Shown here piece after piece: positions 27,640 to 36,516 of a stretch of DNA of 50,144 bases. The DNA lies in assembly GCA_903832285.1 (NCBI GenBank), contig CAILAY010000167.1:1-50144 (forward strand), in the 5' to 3' direction. The stretch's first letter is position 1, and each line of letters opens with the position of its first letter. The DNA comes from an uncultured beta proteobacterium. GTDB lineage: Bacteria; Pseudomonadota; Gammaproteobacteria; Burkholderiales; Burkholderiaceae_C. The position numbers and the translations under genes were made by a program. The notes under the pieces are model-generated. The model saw only the letters and a list, made by a program, of their open reading frames with translations, ran no database searches and was not told the origin of the DNA.

Positions 27640-28752
27640 ATGAGCCAACTTTTTTCCCCCTTTTCCGTCGGCCCCTTGCGGCTGAAGAACCGCATCGTGA
27701 TCGCGCCCATGTGCCAGTATTCCGCGGTGGATGGCGAGGCCACGGATTGGCACCTGATGCACCTTGGCCAACTGGCGCTGTCGGGTGCCGGGCTGCTCAT
27801 CATCGAGGCCACGGCGGTCGAACCCGAGGGCCGCATCTCGGCCGGCGACGTCGGCCTTTGGTCAGATGCCACCGAAGCCGCGCTCGCCAAGGTGCTGCAG
27901 TCGGTGCGCAAGCATTCAAACATGCCGATCGCGATCCAGCTCGCGCACGCGGGGCGCAAGGCCTCCAGCAACGTGCCATGGGAGGGCGCACAGTTGCAGA
28001 CGGTGGAGCAAGGCGGCTGGTGGCCGATGGCGCCATCGGCGCTTGCGTACAGCGCAACCGAGCCGCCGCCGCAGGCGATGACGCAGGCCGATCTGCAGCG
28101 CGTGCGTCAGGCCTTTGCCAGCGCCGCTGCTCGCGCGCAGCGCCTGGGTCTGGACGCGATCGAGATCCACGCCGCCCACGGCTATCTGTTGCACGAGTTT
28201 CTCTCGCCACTGTCGAATGAACGCAGCGATGAGTATGGTGGAGCCCTGGAGAACCGCATGCGTTTCCCGCTGGAGGTATTTGACTCCGTGCGCGCGGCAG
28301 TGCCTGCCGGTATGGCGGTGGGCATCCGGGTGTCGGCCACGGATTGGGTCCAGGGCGGATGGGATGTCGATCAAACCGTGGCCTTCGGTCAGGCTTTGCG
28401 CGAACGGCGCTGCGACTACATCCACGTGTCCAGCGGCGGGTTGTCGCCATTGCAGAAGATTTCCCTGGGTCCGAATTACCAGGTGCCGCTGGCCGAGCGC
28501 GTGCGCCGAGACACGGGATTAACCACGATAGCCGTGGGGCTGATTACCGAGCCAGAGCAGGCTGAAGCCATCGTGACGCAGGGTCAGGCCGACCTGGTGG
28601 CGCTGGCGCGCGGCATGCTCTTTGATCCACGCTGGCCCTGGCACGCTGCCGCCAAACTGGGGGCGCAGGTGGAGGCACCGCCGCAATACTGGCGTTCGCA
28701 GCCGCGGGGCTTGAACAGCTTGTTTGGCGATATCACCATGGGCCAGCGCTGA
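27640..28752 (+). CDS. NADH:flavin oxidoreductase, Old Yellow Enzyme (YqjM type)
   Basis: FMN enoate reductase of 370 residues that reduces activated C=C bonds using NAD(P)H. The class II (YqjM-like) pattern is clear: Cys25 and Tyr27 in APMCQYSA, the substrate-binding His pair in IEIHAAHGYLLHEFLSP, the NERSDEYGGALENRMRF block and a C-terminal ARGMLFDPRWPWHAA. Such enzymes detoxify electrophiles, which fits the divergent pirin gene. A separate transcription unit; the next gene begins 73 bases later. Confidence 0.92.
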   Translation: MSQLFSPFSVGPLRLKNRIVIAPMCQYSAVDGEATDWHLMHLGQLALSGAGLLIIEATAVEPEGRISAGDVGLWSDATEAALAKVLQSVRKHSNMPIAIQLAHAGRKASSNVPWEGAQLQTVEQGGWWPMAPSALAYSATEPPPQAMTQADLQRVRQAFASAAARAQRLGLDAIEIHAAHGYLLHEFLSPLSNERSDEYGGALENRMRFPLEVFDSVRAAVPAGMAVGIRVSATDWVQGGWDVDQTVAFGQALRERRCDYIHVSSGGLSPLQKISLGPNYQVPLAERVRRDTGLTTIAVGLITEPEQAEAIVTQGQADLVALARGMLFDPRWPWHAAAKLGAQVEAPPQYWRSQPRGLNSLFGDITMGQR

Positions 28753-28825
28753 CGCCAGTCGTCGACGCCCGTGCACTTGAATGGCTACACTGGGTCATCT
28801 CAGAAACATCAATGCAAAGGCAGCC

Positions 28826-29695
28826 ATGAAACTCGTCAACTGGCAACGTGATTGCAGCGCCGTTCTTTATCTTGCAACATTGGCGTCGGCACTGTTGTCG
28901 CTCCATGCCTGTGGGCTTGTGCCTGCGGATGAGCGAGTCGCATCGGCACCGGCGACGTTGAGCAAGGAACGGATTGCCGAGATCGTCGCCAGTGCGGACC
29001 GGACAGCGGCAGATCGCAGCAATGATGTCCGGCGCAAACCAGAGCAACTGCTGGCCTTCATTGGCATTCGTCCCGGCATCACGGCCTTGGACCTGAGTGC
29101 CGGCGGTGGTTATACGACGGAACTGCTGGCGCGCTCGGTTGGACCGACCGGGCGGGTGGTTGGGCAAAGTGCTCCGCCGCGCAGCGCTGACACGCCGCCG
29201 CGTCCGGCCGTGACACCCGAAGGGGATGCTCTGCGTTCGCCCTTGCCGCCGACCAACGTGCGGCGCACCTCGGCCCAGGCGCTGGCAGAGCGGGCGAAGA
29301 ATGCGGGGTTGTCGAATATCACCTCCCTGGTGCAGAAGTTTGAAGATCCGCTACCGCCAGGGCTTGATCTGGTGACGCTGATGTTCAACTACCACGATCT
29401 GGGGCACATGGGTGTGGATCGCGCGCGCATGAATGCCGCCGTATTTGCCGCGCTCAAGCCGGGCGGCATCTATGTGATTGCCGATCACTCTGGCCGCGTC
29501 GGCACCGGCATCTCGGAGTCCGGCACACTGCATCGCATCGAAGAAAAGTTTTTGCGTAGTGAGGTGGAGGCAGCCGGTTTCAAACTCATCGAGCAGGCGG
29601 ATTTCTTGCGCAATCCGTCGGACCCACGCGACAAGAACACGCCCGAGCCGCCACAGCCCAAAGATGAGTTCGTGCTGAAGTTTGCAAGGCCATAG
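28826..29695 (+). CDS. Exported SAM-dependent methyltransferase-like protein
   Basis: Predicted methyltransferase of 289 residues. The AdoMet-binding motif I is LDLSAGGGYTTELLARSVGP (about residues 88-107). A Pro-rich insert follows, then LVTLMFNYHDLGHM and ALKPGGIYVIADHSGR. The N-terminus is a signal-like hydrophobic segment (SAVLYLATLASALLSLHAC) with Cys29 in a weak lipobox, so it may be outside the cytoplasm, where AdoMet is not expected. Cytoplasmic membrane anchoring is the alternative. The start at 28826 has AAGG upstream. It precedes the GGDEF-EAL gene by 13 bases. Confidence 0.8.
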   Translation: MKLVNWQRDCSAVLYLATLASALLSLHACGLVPADERVASAPATLSKERIAEIVASADRTAADRSNDVRRKPEQLLAFIGIRPGITALDLSAGGGYTTELLARSVGPTGRVVGQSAPPRSADTPPRPAVTPEGDALRSPLPPTNVRRTSAQALAERAKNAGLSNITSLVQKFEDPLPPGLDLVTLMFNYHDLGHMGVDRARMNAAVFAALKPGGIYVIADHSGRVGTGISESGTLHRIEEKFLRSEVEAAGFKLIEQADFLRNPSDPRDKNTPEPPQPKDEFVLKFARP

Positions 29696-29708
29696 GGGTC
29701 GGACATTC

Positions 29709-32700
29709 ATGACTGCAGGGCGATTCCGCGAGCGGCACGTTATCTGGGCTGTTGCCGGAATCCTGATTGCGGTCATCATCGCCACGTCGATAGCTTCTGC
29801 CGTCTTCCTGCGCGAGCGGGAAATCGAAACCTGGCGTCGCCAGTTGTCCGTGCTGTCGCTGGTTTTGTCGGAACAGACCTACCAGACGATGTCGTCGTCC
29901 CAACTCGCCCTGGATAGTCTCGCCGAGCGCATCCAAGCCCTGGGCATTGAGAGCGACGCAGAACTGCGTGCCAAGGTGGGCACCGAAGCCATGCGCCGTG
30001 TTTTGAGTGACAAGGTCAGCGTGTTACCCCAACTCGATGTCGCCACCATCGTTGACGCGAGCGGGGAAATCATCAACTTCAGCCGTTCATTTCCCGCCCC
30101 TGCGATTAACGTGGCCGAGCGTGACTTTTTTCAGGCCCAACGAGACGACTCCGACATCGGCCTGTTCGTCGGTCTATCCGTGAAAAGCAAGGTGAATGGC
30201 CAATGGGTCTTCTTTCTCAGTCGCCGACTGAACGATTCGCGCGGACGCTTCATGGGTCTGGTTCTGGTGGGCATTTCGGTCGAGAAATTCATGAATTTTT
30301 ATGCCCGCCTGGGGGCCGATCTGGGAGAAGGCGCGGCCATATCACTTTATCGAAGTGACTTCTCGGTGCTGACGCGGTGGCCGCCGTCAGATGAAATCAT
30401 TGGCAAGAAGAACCTCACCGGCTCGTCCCACCTCGTGGTCGAAGAGATGAAGAAGACGGACGACGTCATCTTTACATCGGTCCCGCGATTCTCGAGCTGG
30501 GGTCTGCCGACCGTCCGCATGGCAGCGGTGCGAGTCGTGGACAAATTTCCGCTCATCATCAATCTGACCGTCACCGAAGAATATCTGCTGGCGAATTGGC
30601 GCCGCACGACCCGGCAAATCGTGGCGCTCGCGGCAGGAAGCACCATCGCCCTGCTGGTGGCCGCGATCTTCCTCTTGCGCATCGCGCGTCAGCGCTCACA
30701 CAGTACCGCCATGCTGCGCGACCTTGCGGATCAGGTTCCGGGGATGCTGTTTCAATTTCAGTTGTTCCCTGACGGGCGCACCTTGTTTCCGTACGTTAAT
30801 CCACGATTCCTCGCATGGTATGGCCTGCAACCGGACCAACCTGAAATTGATGGCAGATTGCTGTTTGCTCAGCAGCACCCGGAGGACGCGGACAGACTGC
30901 GTGCCTCCATTCAGGAGTCGGCTCGAACGCTGAATCCCTGGCACGAGGAATATAGATTGGTTTCTGCCGACGGCGATATTCGTTGGCGCCGCGGCGATGC
31001 GCAGCCCGAGCGACTACCCGATGGCAGCACACTTTGGCATGGCTATATTGCCGACATTTCTGCGGAAAAGAAGGCGGAAGAAAGACTGCACCTTGCGGCC
31101 GGCGTCTTTACCCATGCGCGCGAGGGGATCACGATCACCTCGGCCGACGGCGCGATCATTGATGTGAACGATGCATTCACGCGTATCACGGGCTACAGCC
31201 GTGACGAAGTGTTGGGACGCAATCCACGGCTGCTCAGCTCCGGGCGACAGAGCAAGGAGTTCTACGTCAACCTGTGGCGTGACCTGACAGAGAAGGGCTA
31301 CTGGTACGGCGAAATCTGGAATCGGCGCAAGAACGGCGAAACTTACCCGGAGATGCAAACCATCAGCGCGGTGCGCGATGACAACGGGGATATCCGCCAC
31401 TACCTGGCGCTGTTTACCGACATCAGCGCCATCAAGGAGCACCAAAATCAGCTGGAGTACATGGCTCATTTTGATGCCCTGACCGGACTGCCCAACCGGG
31501 TCCTGATGGCAGACCGCCTGCAACAGGGGATGGCCCATTCGCAACGGCGTTCGCAGCTGCTCGCCGTGGTCTATCTCGACCTCGATGGTTTCAAGACCGT
31601 GAATGACAACCACGGTCACGAAGTGGGCGACCAGCTGCTGATTGCACTGTCGGGGCGCATGAAACAGACCCTGCGCGAGGGTGACACGTTGGCGCGCATG
31701 GGCGGCGATGAGTTTGTTGCGGTACTGGTCGATCTGGCGGATGTCGCCGCCAGCGTGCCCATGCTGGAGCGCTTGCTCGCAGCCGCAGCGTCTCCGGTGG
31801 TGGTGAGCGAACTTGTGCTTCAGGTTTCGGCCACTCTGGGAGTCGCTTTTTACCCGCAGGCGCAGGAGGTGGATGCGGATCAATTGTTGCGCCAGTCCGA
31901 CCAGGCCATGTACCAGGCCAAGTTGGCCGGCAAGAACCGCTATCACCTGTTTGACGCTGAACATGACAGCAGTGTCAGAGGTCACCACGAAAGTTTGGAG
32001 AACATTCGCCGGGCGCTGGTGGAACGTGAATTTGTGCTGTATTTTCAGCCCAAGGTGAACATGCGTAGCGGCAAGGTCATCGGGGCAGAAGCGCTCATCC
32101 GCTGGCAGCATCCGCAAAGAGGTCTGCTGTTGCCGGGTGTGTTCCTGGCAGTGGTTGAAGATCATCCATTGGCTATTGAAATCGGCGAATGGGTGATCGG
32201 CTCTGCGCTGACACAGATGGCACAGTGGCGCAAGGCCGGTCTGGATATTCCGGTGAGTGTCAATGTCGGGGCGCGACAGCTCCAGCAGGCCGACTTTGTG
32301 GAGCGATTGCGGGTCATTTTGCTGGCGCACCCGCAGGTCAGGCCGGGTGACCTCGAACTGGAGGTGCTGGAAACCAGCGCGCTGGAAGACGTGGCCCAGA
32401 TCTCACAGGTGATCCAGGCGTGCAGCGAGCTTGGCGTGAGCTTTGCACTGGATGACTTTGGCACCGGGTATTCCTCGCTGAGCTACCTGAAACGGCTGCC
32501 CGTCGCCTTGCTCAAGATCGATCAGAGTTTCGTGCGGGACATGCTGGATAACCTGGACGACCTGGCCATTCTGGAGGGCGTCATCGGTCTGGCTGCGGCT
32601 TTTCGTCGTCGGGTCATCGCCGAGGGTGTGGAGACGGTGGAGCATGGTGCCTTGCTGCTGCAACTCGGTTGTGAACTGGCGCAGGGCTACGGCATTGCGC

Positions 32701-33134
32701 GGCCCATGCCGGCCCAAGAAATACCACCCTGGTCAGCGGCATGGCGGCCAGATGCTGCCTGGGTCAACGCGCCGCGCGCGAGTCGCGACGACTTGCCGCT
32801 GGTCTATGCGGCAGTCGAGCATCGCGCCTGGAGCGTGAGCATCGCCAGCTACCTGAGGGGCGAGCGGGCGACGGCAGCACGGCTGGATCAGGACCAATGC
32901 CGACTCGGATTGTGGCTCAACGGCGAAGGTCTTGCCCGCTTTGGAGCGCAGCCAGGCTTCGAGGCTATCGCTCCCTTGCACAGTCAGGTGCACGCCTTGG
33001 CCGCGGAGCTATGCGAACTTCAGACGCGAGGCGGCACACAGCAGGCGCTGGCGCGTCTGGGCGAACTCCAGGGACTGCGGGACAACTTGCTCGAACGCCT
33101 TCAGGTCTTGATGCACGGGGACCTGCGCAACTGA
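29709..33134 (+). CDS. Membrane PAS-GGDEF-EAL protein with C-terminal CZB zinc domain
   Basis: Cyclic-di-GMP turnover protein of 1141 residues. Order: membrane helix (12-34), periplasmic Cache-like sensor (40-295), membrane helix (303-325), PAS (335-450), PAS (460-575), GGDEF (585-750), EAL (765-1000) and a C-terminal CZB domain (1030-1135). GGDEF is intact (665-669) with an inhibitory RxxD site at 656-659. EAL has Glu794 and the DDFGTGYSS loop. CZB zinc ligands appear as His1038, Cys1064 (CRLGLW), His1091 and His1095. CZB is best known from chemoreceptors and from DgcZ, where zinc blocks cyclase activity; here it may tune the phosphodiesterase. The ATG at 29709 is chosen over a TTG at 29682. 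Confidence 0.93.
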   Translation: MTAGRFRERHVIWAVAGILIAVIIATSIASAVFLREREIETWRRQLSVLSLVLSEQTYQTMSSSQLALDSLAERIQALGIESDAELRAKVGTEAMRRVLSDKVSVLPQLDVATIVDASGEIINFSRSFPAPAINVAERDFFQAQRDDSDIGLFVGLSVKSKVNGQWVFFLSRRLNDSRGRFMGLVLVGISVEKFMNFYARLGADLGEGAAISLYRSDFSVLTRWPPSDEIIGKKNLTGSSHLVVEEMKKTDDVIFTSVPRFSSWGLPTVRMAAVRVVDKFPLIINLTVTEEYLLANWRRTTRQIVALAAGSTIALLVAAIFLLRIARQRSHSTAMLRDLADQVPGMLFQFQLFPDGRTLFPYVNPRFLAWYGLQPDQPEIDGRLLFAQQHPEDADRLRASIQESARTLNPWHEEYRLVSADGDIRWRRGDAQPERLPDGSTLWHGYIADISAEKKAEERLHLAAGVFTHAREGITITSADGAIIDVNDAFTRITGYSRDEVLGRNPRLLSSGRQSKEFYVNLWRDLTEKGYWYGEIWNRRKNGETYPEMQTISAVRDDNGDIRHYLALFTDISAIKEHQNQLEYMAHFDALTGLPNRVLMADRLQQGMAHSQRRSQLLAVVYLDLDGFKTVNDNHGHEVGDQLLIALSGRMKQTLREGDTLARMGGDEFVAVLVDLADVAASVPMLERLLAAAASPVVVSELVLQVSATLGVAFYPQAQEVDADQLLRQSDQAMYQAKLAGKNRYHLFDAEHDSSVRGHHESLENIRRALVEREFVLYFQPKVNMRSGKVIGAEALIRWQHPQRGLLLPGVFLAVVEDHPLAIEIGEWVIGSALTQMAQWRKAGLDIPVSVNVGARQLQQADFVERLRVILLAHPQVRPGDLELEVLETSALEDVAQISQVIQACSELGVSFALDDFGTGYSSLSYLKRLPVALLKIDQSFVRDMLDNLDDLAILEGVIGLAAAFRRRVIAEGVETVEHGALLLQLGCELAQGYGIARPMPAQEIPPWSAAWRPDAAWVNAPRASRDDLPLVYAAVEHRAWSVSIASYLRGERATAARLDQDQCRLGLWLNGEGLARFGAQPGFEAIAPLHSQVHALAAELCELQTRGGTQQALARLGELQGLRDNLLERLQVLMHGDLRN

Positions 33135-33136
33135 CT

Positions 33137-33451
33137 TCAACGTGCCGCGTGCAGCGCAGCACGCAGCGTCTCAACTTCCTCCAGCAATTGCAGCACCAGC
33201 GCCGCACCGGCAAGGTTCACGCCGAGGTCGCGCTGCAGGCGCAGTGCGACCCGGGCGTGCTCCACATGGATACCGCTGAAACGCCAGCTTGTGGGCGCTT
33301 TCCCTACAGGCTGCAGCATGCCTTCCTCCACCATTTCCATGATGAAGGCGGCCTGCGCTGCACAGGCCCGGCAAAGTTCGTCCAGCGTCAGCGCCGCATG
33401 CTCATCCAGCAATTGCACTTCGGCCGGATTTGTCTGTTGGATGTTGCTCAT
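33137..33451 (-). CDS. cbpM: CbpM, chaperone modulator of CbpA
   Basis: Small regulator of the DnaJ-like CbpA, 104 residues. It has the MerR-like helical character of CbpM: LTLDELCRACAAQAAFIMEMVEEGML, then RFSGIHVEHARVALRLQRDLGVNLAGAALVLQLLEEV. CbpM binds the J domain and blocks the cochaperone and DNA-binding activity of CbpA. Its ATG overlaps the cbpA stop by four bases. Only two bases separate its end from the convergent GGDEF-EAL gene. Confidence 0.9.
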   Translation of the reverse strand: MSNIQQTNPAEVQLLDEHAALTLDELCRACAAQAAFIMEMVEEGMLQPVGKAPTSWRFSGIHVEHARVALRLQRDLGVNLAGAALVLQLLEEVETLRAALHAAR

Positions 33452-34410
33452 TTGGATCCTCCCAGGTGGGCGCGGGGTTCGAAGTCTTTGAACTGTGCCG
33501 CCAGTTCGCGATAGGCGCCCAGTTCGACCTCAGTGGCAGCCGCAGGCAAAACAATTTGCAGCACGAAGTAGAAGTCGCCGGGTGTGGTGGCCGGCAGTCC
33601 CCGTCCCTTGAGGCGAAGCTTGCGCCCTGTATTCGAATTGGCCGGAACGGTCAATGCCACCTTGCCGGTGGGCGTGGGTACTTCGATCTCTGCGCCCAGT
33701 GCGGCTTCCCACGGAGATACGGGAAGGTCCAGATACACGTCGTGCCGGTCCACGCGGTAAGGCGCATGGGGCAGGAACTCGACCTCCAGATACAGATCGC
33801 CCGACGGGCCGTCGCCCATGCCGGCGCCGCCTTGACCGGCCAGACGGATCTGCTGCCCGGCGCGCACGCCGCGCGGAACCTTGAAGCTGATGTGGTGTTC
33901 GCGCTTCGAGACCTGTCCCTGTGTATCGACCTGCGGCACGTGTAGCGTGAGCTCTTTTTGGGCTCCCTGATAAGCGTCCTCCAGGTCAATCTGGATCTTG
34001 GCGTGATGGTCCTCGCCTTGGGCGTGGAACGGCTGCGAGCGCTGGCTGCGCGAGGGCGGCCCCCCATGTTCGCGCCCGAACAGCGAGTCGAAGAAGTCGC
34101 TGAACTTCGCCGCTTCGGCCTCGCTGATACCGCCGCCCGCCTGCTCGGCGCGTGTGCCCCAGTCGGGCGGAGGCTGGAAGTCCTGTCCTGACTTCCAGTT
34201 GGCACCAAGCTGATCGTAAGCGCCCCGCTTTTGCGGGTCTTTCAGCACGGCGTAAGCCTCCCCTATTTCCTTGAAGCGGACCTCTGCGTCCTTGGCCTTG
34301 CTCACGTCCGGATGGTGTTTGCGCGCAAGTTGCCGGTAGGCGCGTTTGATCTGGTCGGGCGTGGCGTCCCGCGCCACACCCATGACCTCGTAGTAATCCT
34401 TGAATTGCAT
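33448..34410 (-). CDS. cbpA: CbpA, curved-DNA-binding DnaJ-family cochaperone
   Basis: DnaJ-like cochaperone of DnaK, 320 residues. The J domain (1-70) has YYEVMGVARDA and the essential His33-Pro34-Asp35. A Gly/Ser linker with FFDSLFG follows, then two C-terminal substrate-binding domains with DLYLEVEFLPHAPYRVDRHDVYL and LRLKGRGLP. No Cys zinc-finger is present, which separates CbpA from DnaJ. GGGGGA sits just before the ATG. The 184-base space upstream (34411-34594) holds no gene and should carry its promoter; no clear heat-shock promoter was recognised. Confidence 0.95.
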   Translation of the reverse strand: MQFKDYYEVMGVARDATPDQIKRAYRQLARKHHPDVSKAKDAEVRFKEIGEAYAVLKDPQKRGAYDQLGANWKSGQDFQPPPDWGTRAEQAGGGISEAEAAKFSDFFDSLFGREHGGPPSRSQRSQPFHAQGEDHHAKIQIDLEDAYQGAQKELTLHVPQVDTQGQVSKREHHISFKVPRGVRAGQQIRLAGQGGAGMGDGPSGDLYLEVEFLPHAPYRVDRHDVYLDLPVSPWEAALGAEIEVPTPTGKVALTVPANSNTGRKLRLKGRGLPATTPGDFYFVLQIVLPAAATEVELGAYRELAAQFKDFEPRAHLGGSK

Positions 34411-34594
34411 AAATCCCCCGTTTCAATGCGCGCGCCGAACGCCGGACATCCAACCCCGCACGCAAAGGCGAGACCGCGGGTTGACCGGTGAAATTTACGC
34501 CGCAGCGAGGGCAGCATGCTGCGCTAGATCAGCAAATCACGCCAACTTTCATGCTTCGCCCGCGACACGCTCCGAGTCATGAAAGTCAGTTCTT

Positions 34595-35395
34595 TCACTT
34601 GAAGGATTGGATCGCCGCGTCGATGGCAGCCGCCGTTTCATGCGGCGCCTCCATCGGGAACAGATGCGAGCCCGCCAGCATCGTGATGCGGCCCCGGGCC
34701 AGCTTGCGCGTCAGGGACATGCCTGCGCGCTTCATCTCCTGCGATTCCGTGCCGCCAATGAAGGCCACGGAACTCTGCAGCGGATGGGCGCGCAACCATC
34801 TTTCCAGGTTGTGGGGGAGGGTGTTGTAGAGGGTCGACTCCACGGCCCGGTCGAAGCTCAAAACACGTTGTCCTGCCACGTTGATCGTGCCGTGGCCAAT
34901 GTAGTCCTGCAGCACCTGAGGGGCCCACCGCGCAAAGATTTTCTTGCGCTGGAAGTGCGCCAGGGCCTGCTGCTCGCTGTCCCAGTGCTGGCGTCGCTTG
35001 CGGCTCACTGCGCTGGGCGACAGGGAACCCATCAGGCCGCTGTGCTTGAGCAGCGCCAGCGTGTTGGCCCGCCAGCCACCCAGCAACGGCGCATCGAGCA
35101 GGACCACGCCGCGTGCCAGAGTCGGGTGGCGCGCCGCCACCATGAGGCTCAAAAAGCCGCCCATGGAGTGACCCACAAACATCGCCGGTGCGCCGTGCGC
35201 TGCGACTTGCAGATGCGCAAACTCAGCCAGTTGCTGCACCAGGTTCGGCCAGTTGTTGGTGACCGGAAAGCGTGGGTCGTGGCCCAGCTTTTCGAGTGCA
35301 CACACGGTATGGCCGAGCGCACGCAGACTGCGAAACAGCACGCCATAGGTGCTGGCAGGAAAGCTGTTGGCGTGGGAAAAGATGATGAGCGGCAT
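34595..35395 (-). CDS. Alpha/beta hydrolase
   Basis: Alpha/beta-fold hydrolase of 266 residues with unknown substrate. The oxyanion and opening strand are IIFSHANSFPASTY, the nucleophile elbow is GHSMGG with Ser77, and the catalytic His is near 244 (GSHLFPMEAP). The cap region carries several basic residues (SRKRRQHW, FQRKKIF). The gene starts with MPLIIF and lies alone on its strand between cbpA and the REP-like repeat. Confidence 0.88.
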   Translation of the reverse strand: MPLIIFSHANSFPASTYGVLFRSLRALGHTVCALEKLGHDPRFPVTNNWPNLVQQLAEFAHLQVAAHGAPAMFVGHSMGGFLSLMVAARHPTLARGVVLLDAPLLGGWRANTLALLKHSGLMGSLSPSAVSRKRRQHWDSEQQALAHFQRKKIFARWAPQVLQDYIGHGTINVAGQRVLSFDRAVESTLYNTLPHNLERWLRAHPLQSSVAFIGGTESQEMKRAGMSLTRKLARGRITMLAGSHLFPMEAPHETAAAIDAAIQSFK

Positions 35396-35452
35396 AGGAG
35401 ATATTGGTCAGTTGGAGTCTGTCACGCGAGAAACATCCAACCTCCCGGTATT

Positions 35453-35569
35453 GGTTGAGGACAGAGCAGTGTTATTGGGGTCAGACACCAATTTCGCTGC
35501 AGCGCGTTGCGCCGAACCCGAAGGGCGAGCCACAGGCTCGGCGAATTTGGGCTCTGACCCCAATAACAC
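35453..35569. repeat. REP-like palindromic repeat, copy 1
   Basis: A 29-base arm at 35469-35497 pairs with 35541-35569 (26 of 29 match), each ending in TTATTGGGGTCAGA or its complement. Inside is a small hairpin GAGCC-ACA-GGCTC (35527-35539). The left flank GGTTGAGG at 35453 is shared with the copy at the right window edge. The structure fits REP/BIME-type repeats that depend on a transposase elsewhere. It fills most of the 197-base space between the hydrolase start and the Anbu gene end. Confidence 0.85.
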
Positions 35570-35592
35570 CTGTCCCGCAAGTATTCAGGTTT

Positions 35593-36420
35593 TCAGATTA
35601 ACTTTTCTTCGGGCGTGGTGATCTTCTTCAGGGCCTTGCTTCGGCCGGACGCGGCCTTGAGCGGGATCTCGGTGTGGCCGCCGTCCCAGACCGGGTCTTC
35701 AATGCTGTCGAACACTTGACGCAGCTTCACGCCCCAGGTCGCGTGGAGCATGCGAAAGTAGGGGTTGTTCTCATCGATGCAGACGATCTTGTCGGTGCGG
35801 AACTGATCCGCTTCGTACACCACCAGGTCCAGCGGCAGGCCCACCGAAAGGTTGGATTTGAGCGTGGAGTCCATCGACACCAGCGCGCATTTGGCGGCTT
35901 CGTCCAGTGGCATCTCGGGGGTGATGACGCGGTCCAGAACGGGCTTGCCGTACTTGGATTCGCCCACCTGGAAGTAGGGCGTTTCGGGCGTCGCCTCAAT
36001 GAAGTTGCCGGCCGAGTAGACCTGGAACAGGCGCATGCCCTCGCCCTTGATCTGGCCGCCGAAAATGAGCGACACATTGAACTCCACACCTGCTGCCTTG
36101 AGCGACACCCCGTCGCGCTCGTAGACGTGGCGAATGGCCGAGCCCAGCACCCGCGCCGCATCGAACATGCTTTTCGCGTTCCAGATCGTGATGGGTTCGC
36201 TGTCGGGGTGTTCCTTGAGCTGCTCCACCTGCAATATTTCGCGCACCGACTGGGACACGCTCAGATTGCCTGCAGAGAGCAATACCATGAAGCGGTCGTC
36301 CGGTTTTTCATAGACGATCATCTTGCGAAACGTGTTGATCTGATCGAGTCCGGCGTTGGTGCGCGAGTCGGACAGGAACACCAGTCCGGCATGGAGTTTG
36401 ATGGCGACGCAATAGGTCAT
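35593..36420 (-). CDS. Proteasome-type protease (Anbu/BPH family)
   Basis: Ntn-hydrolase related to proteasome beta subunits, 275 residues. After Met removal the N-terminus is Thr-Tyr-Cys, giving the nucleophile Thr. Asp18 (LSDSRTNAG) and Lys33 (TFRKM) complete the catalytic set of the family. The C-terminal 40 residues are basic and probably flexible. The frame is open to 36858, but only the ATG at 36420 exposes the Thr. Anbu is often encoded with an alpha-E protein, an ATP-grasp protein and a transglutaminase-like protease; those partners are absent here. Divergent from an HDOD gene. Confidence 0.88.
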   Translation of the reverse strand: MTYCVAIKLHAGLVFLSDSRTNAGLDQINTFRKMIVYEKPDDRFMVLLSAGNLSVSQSVREILQVEQLKEHPDSEPITIWNAKSMFDAARVLGSAIRHVYERDGVSLKAAGVEFNVSLIFGGQIKGEGMRLFQVYSAGNFIEATPETPYFQVGESKYGKPVLDRVITPEMPLDEAAKCALVSMDSTLKSNLSVGLPLDLVVYEADQFRTDKIVCIDENNPYFRMLHATWGVKLRQVFDSIEDPVWDGGHTEIPLKAASGRSKALKKITTPEEKLI

Positions 36421-36516
36421 GGGAAATCTCAAAGCTGAATGGGCAAATGTTAACGTCAAAGCCGGCGCACGCCCGGTTGGCGAATATAGTGCGCATCGGG
36501 AACTGAAGGAATCTGC

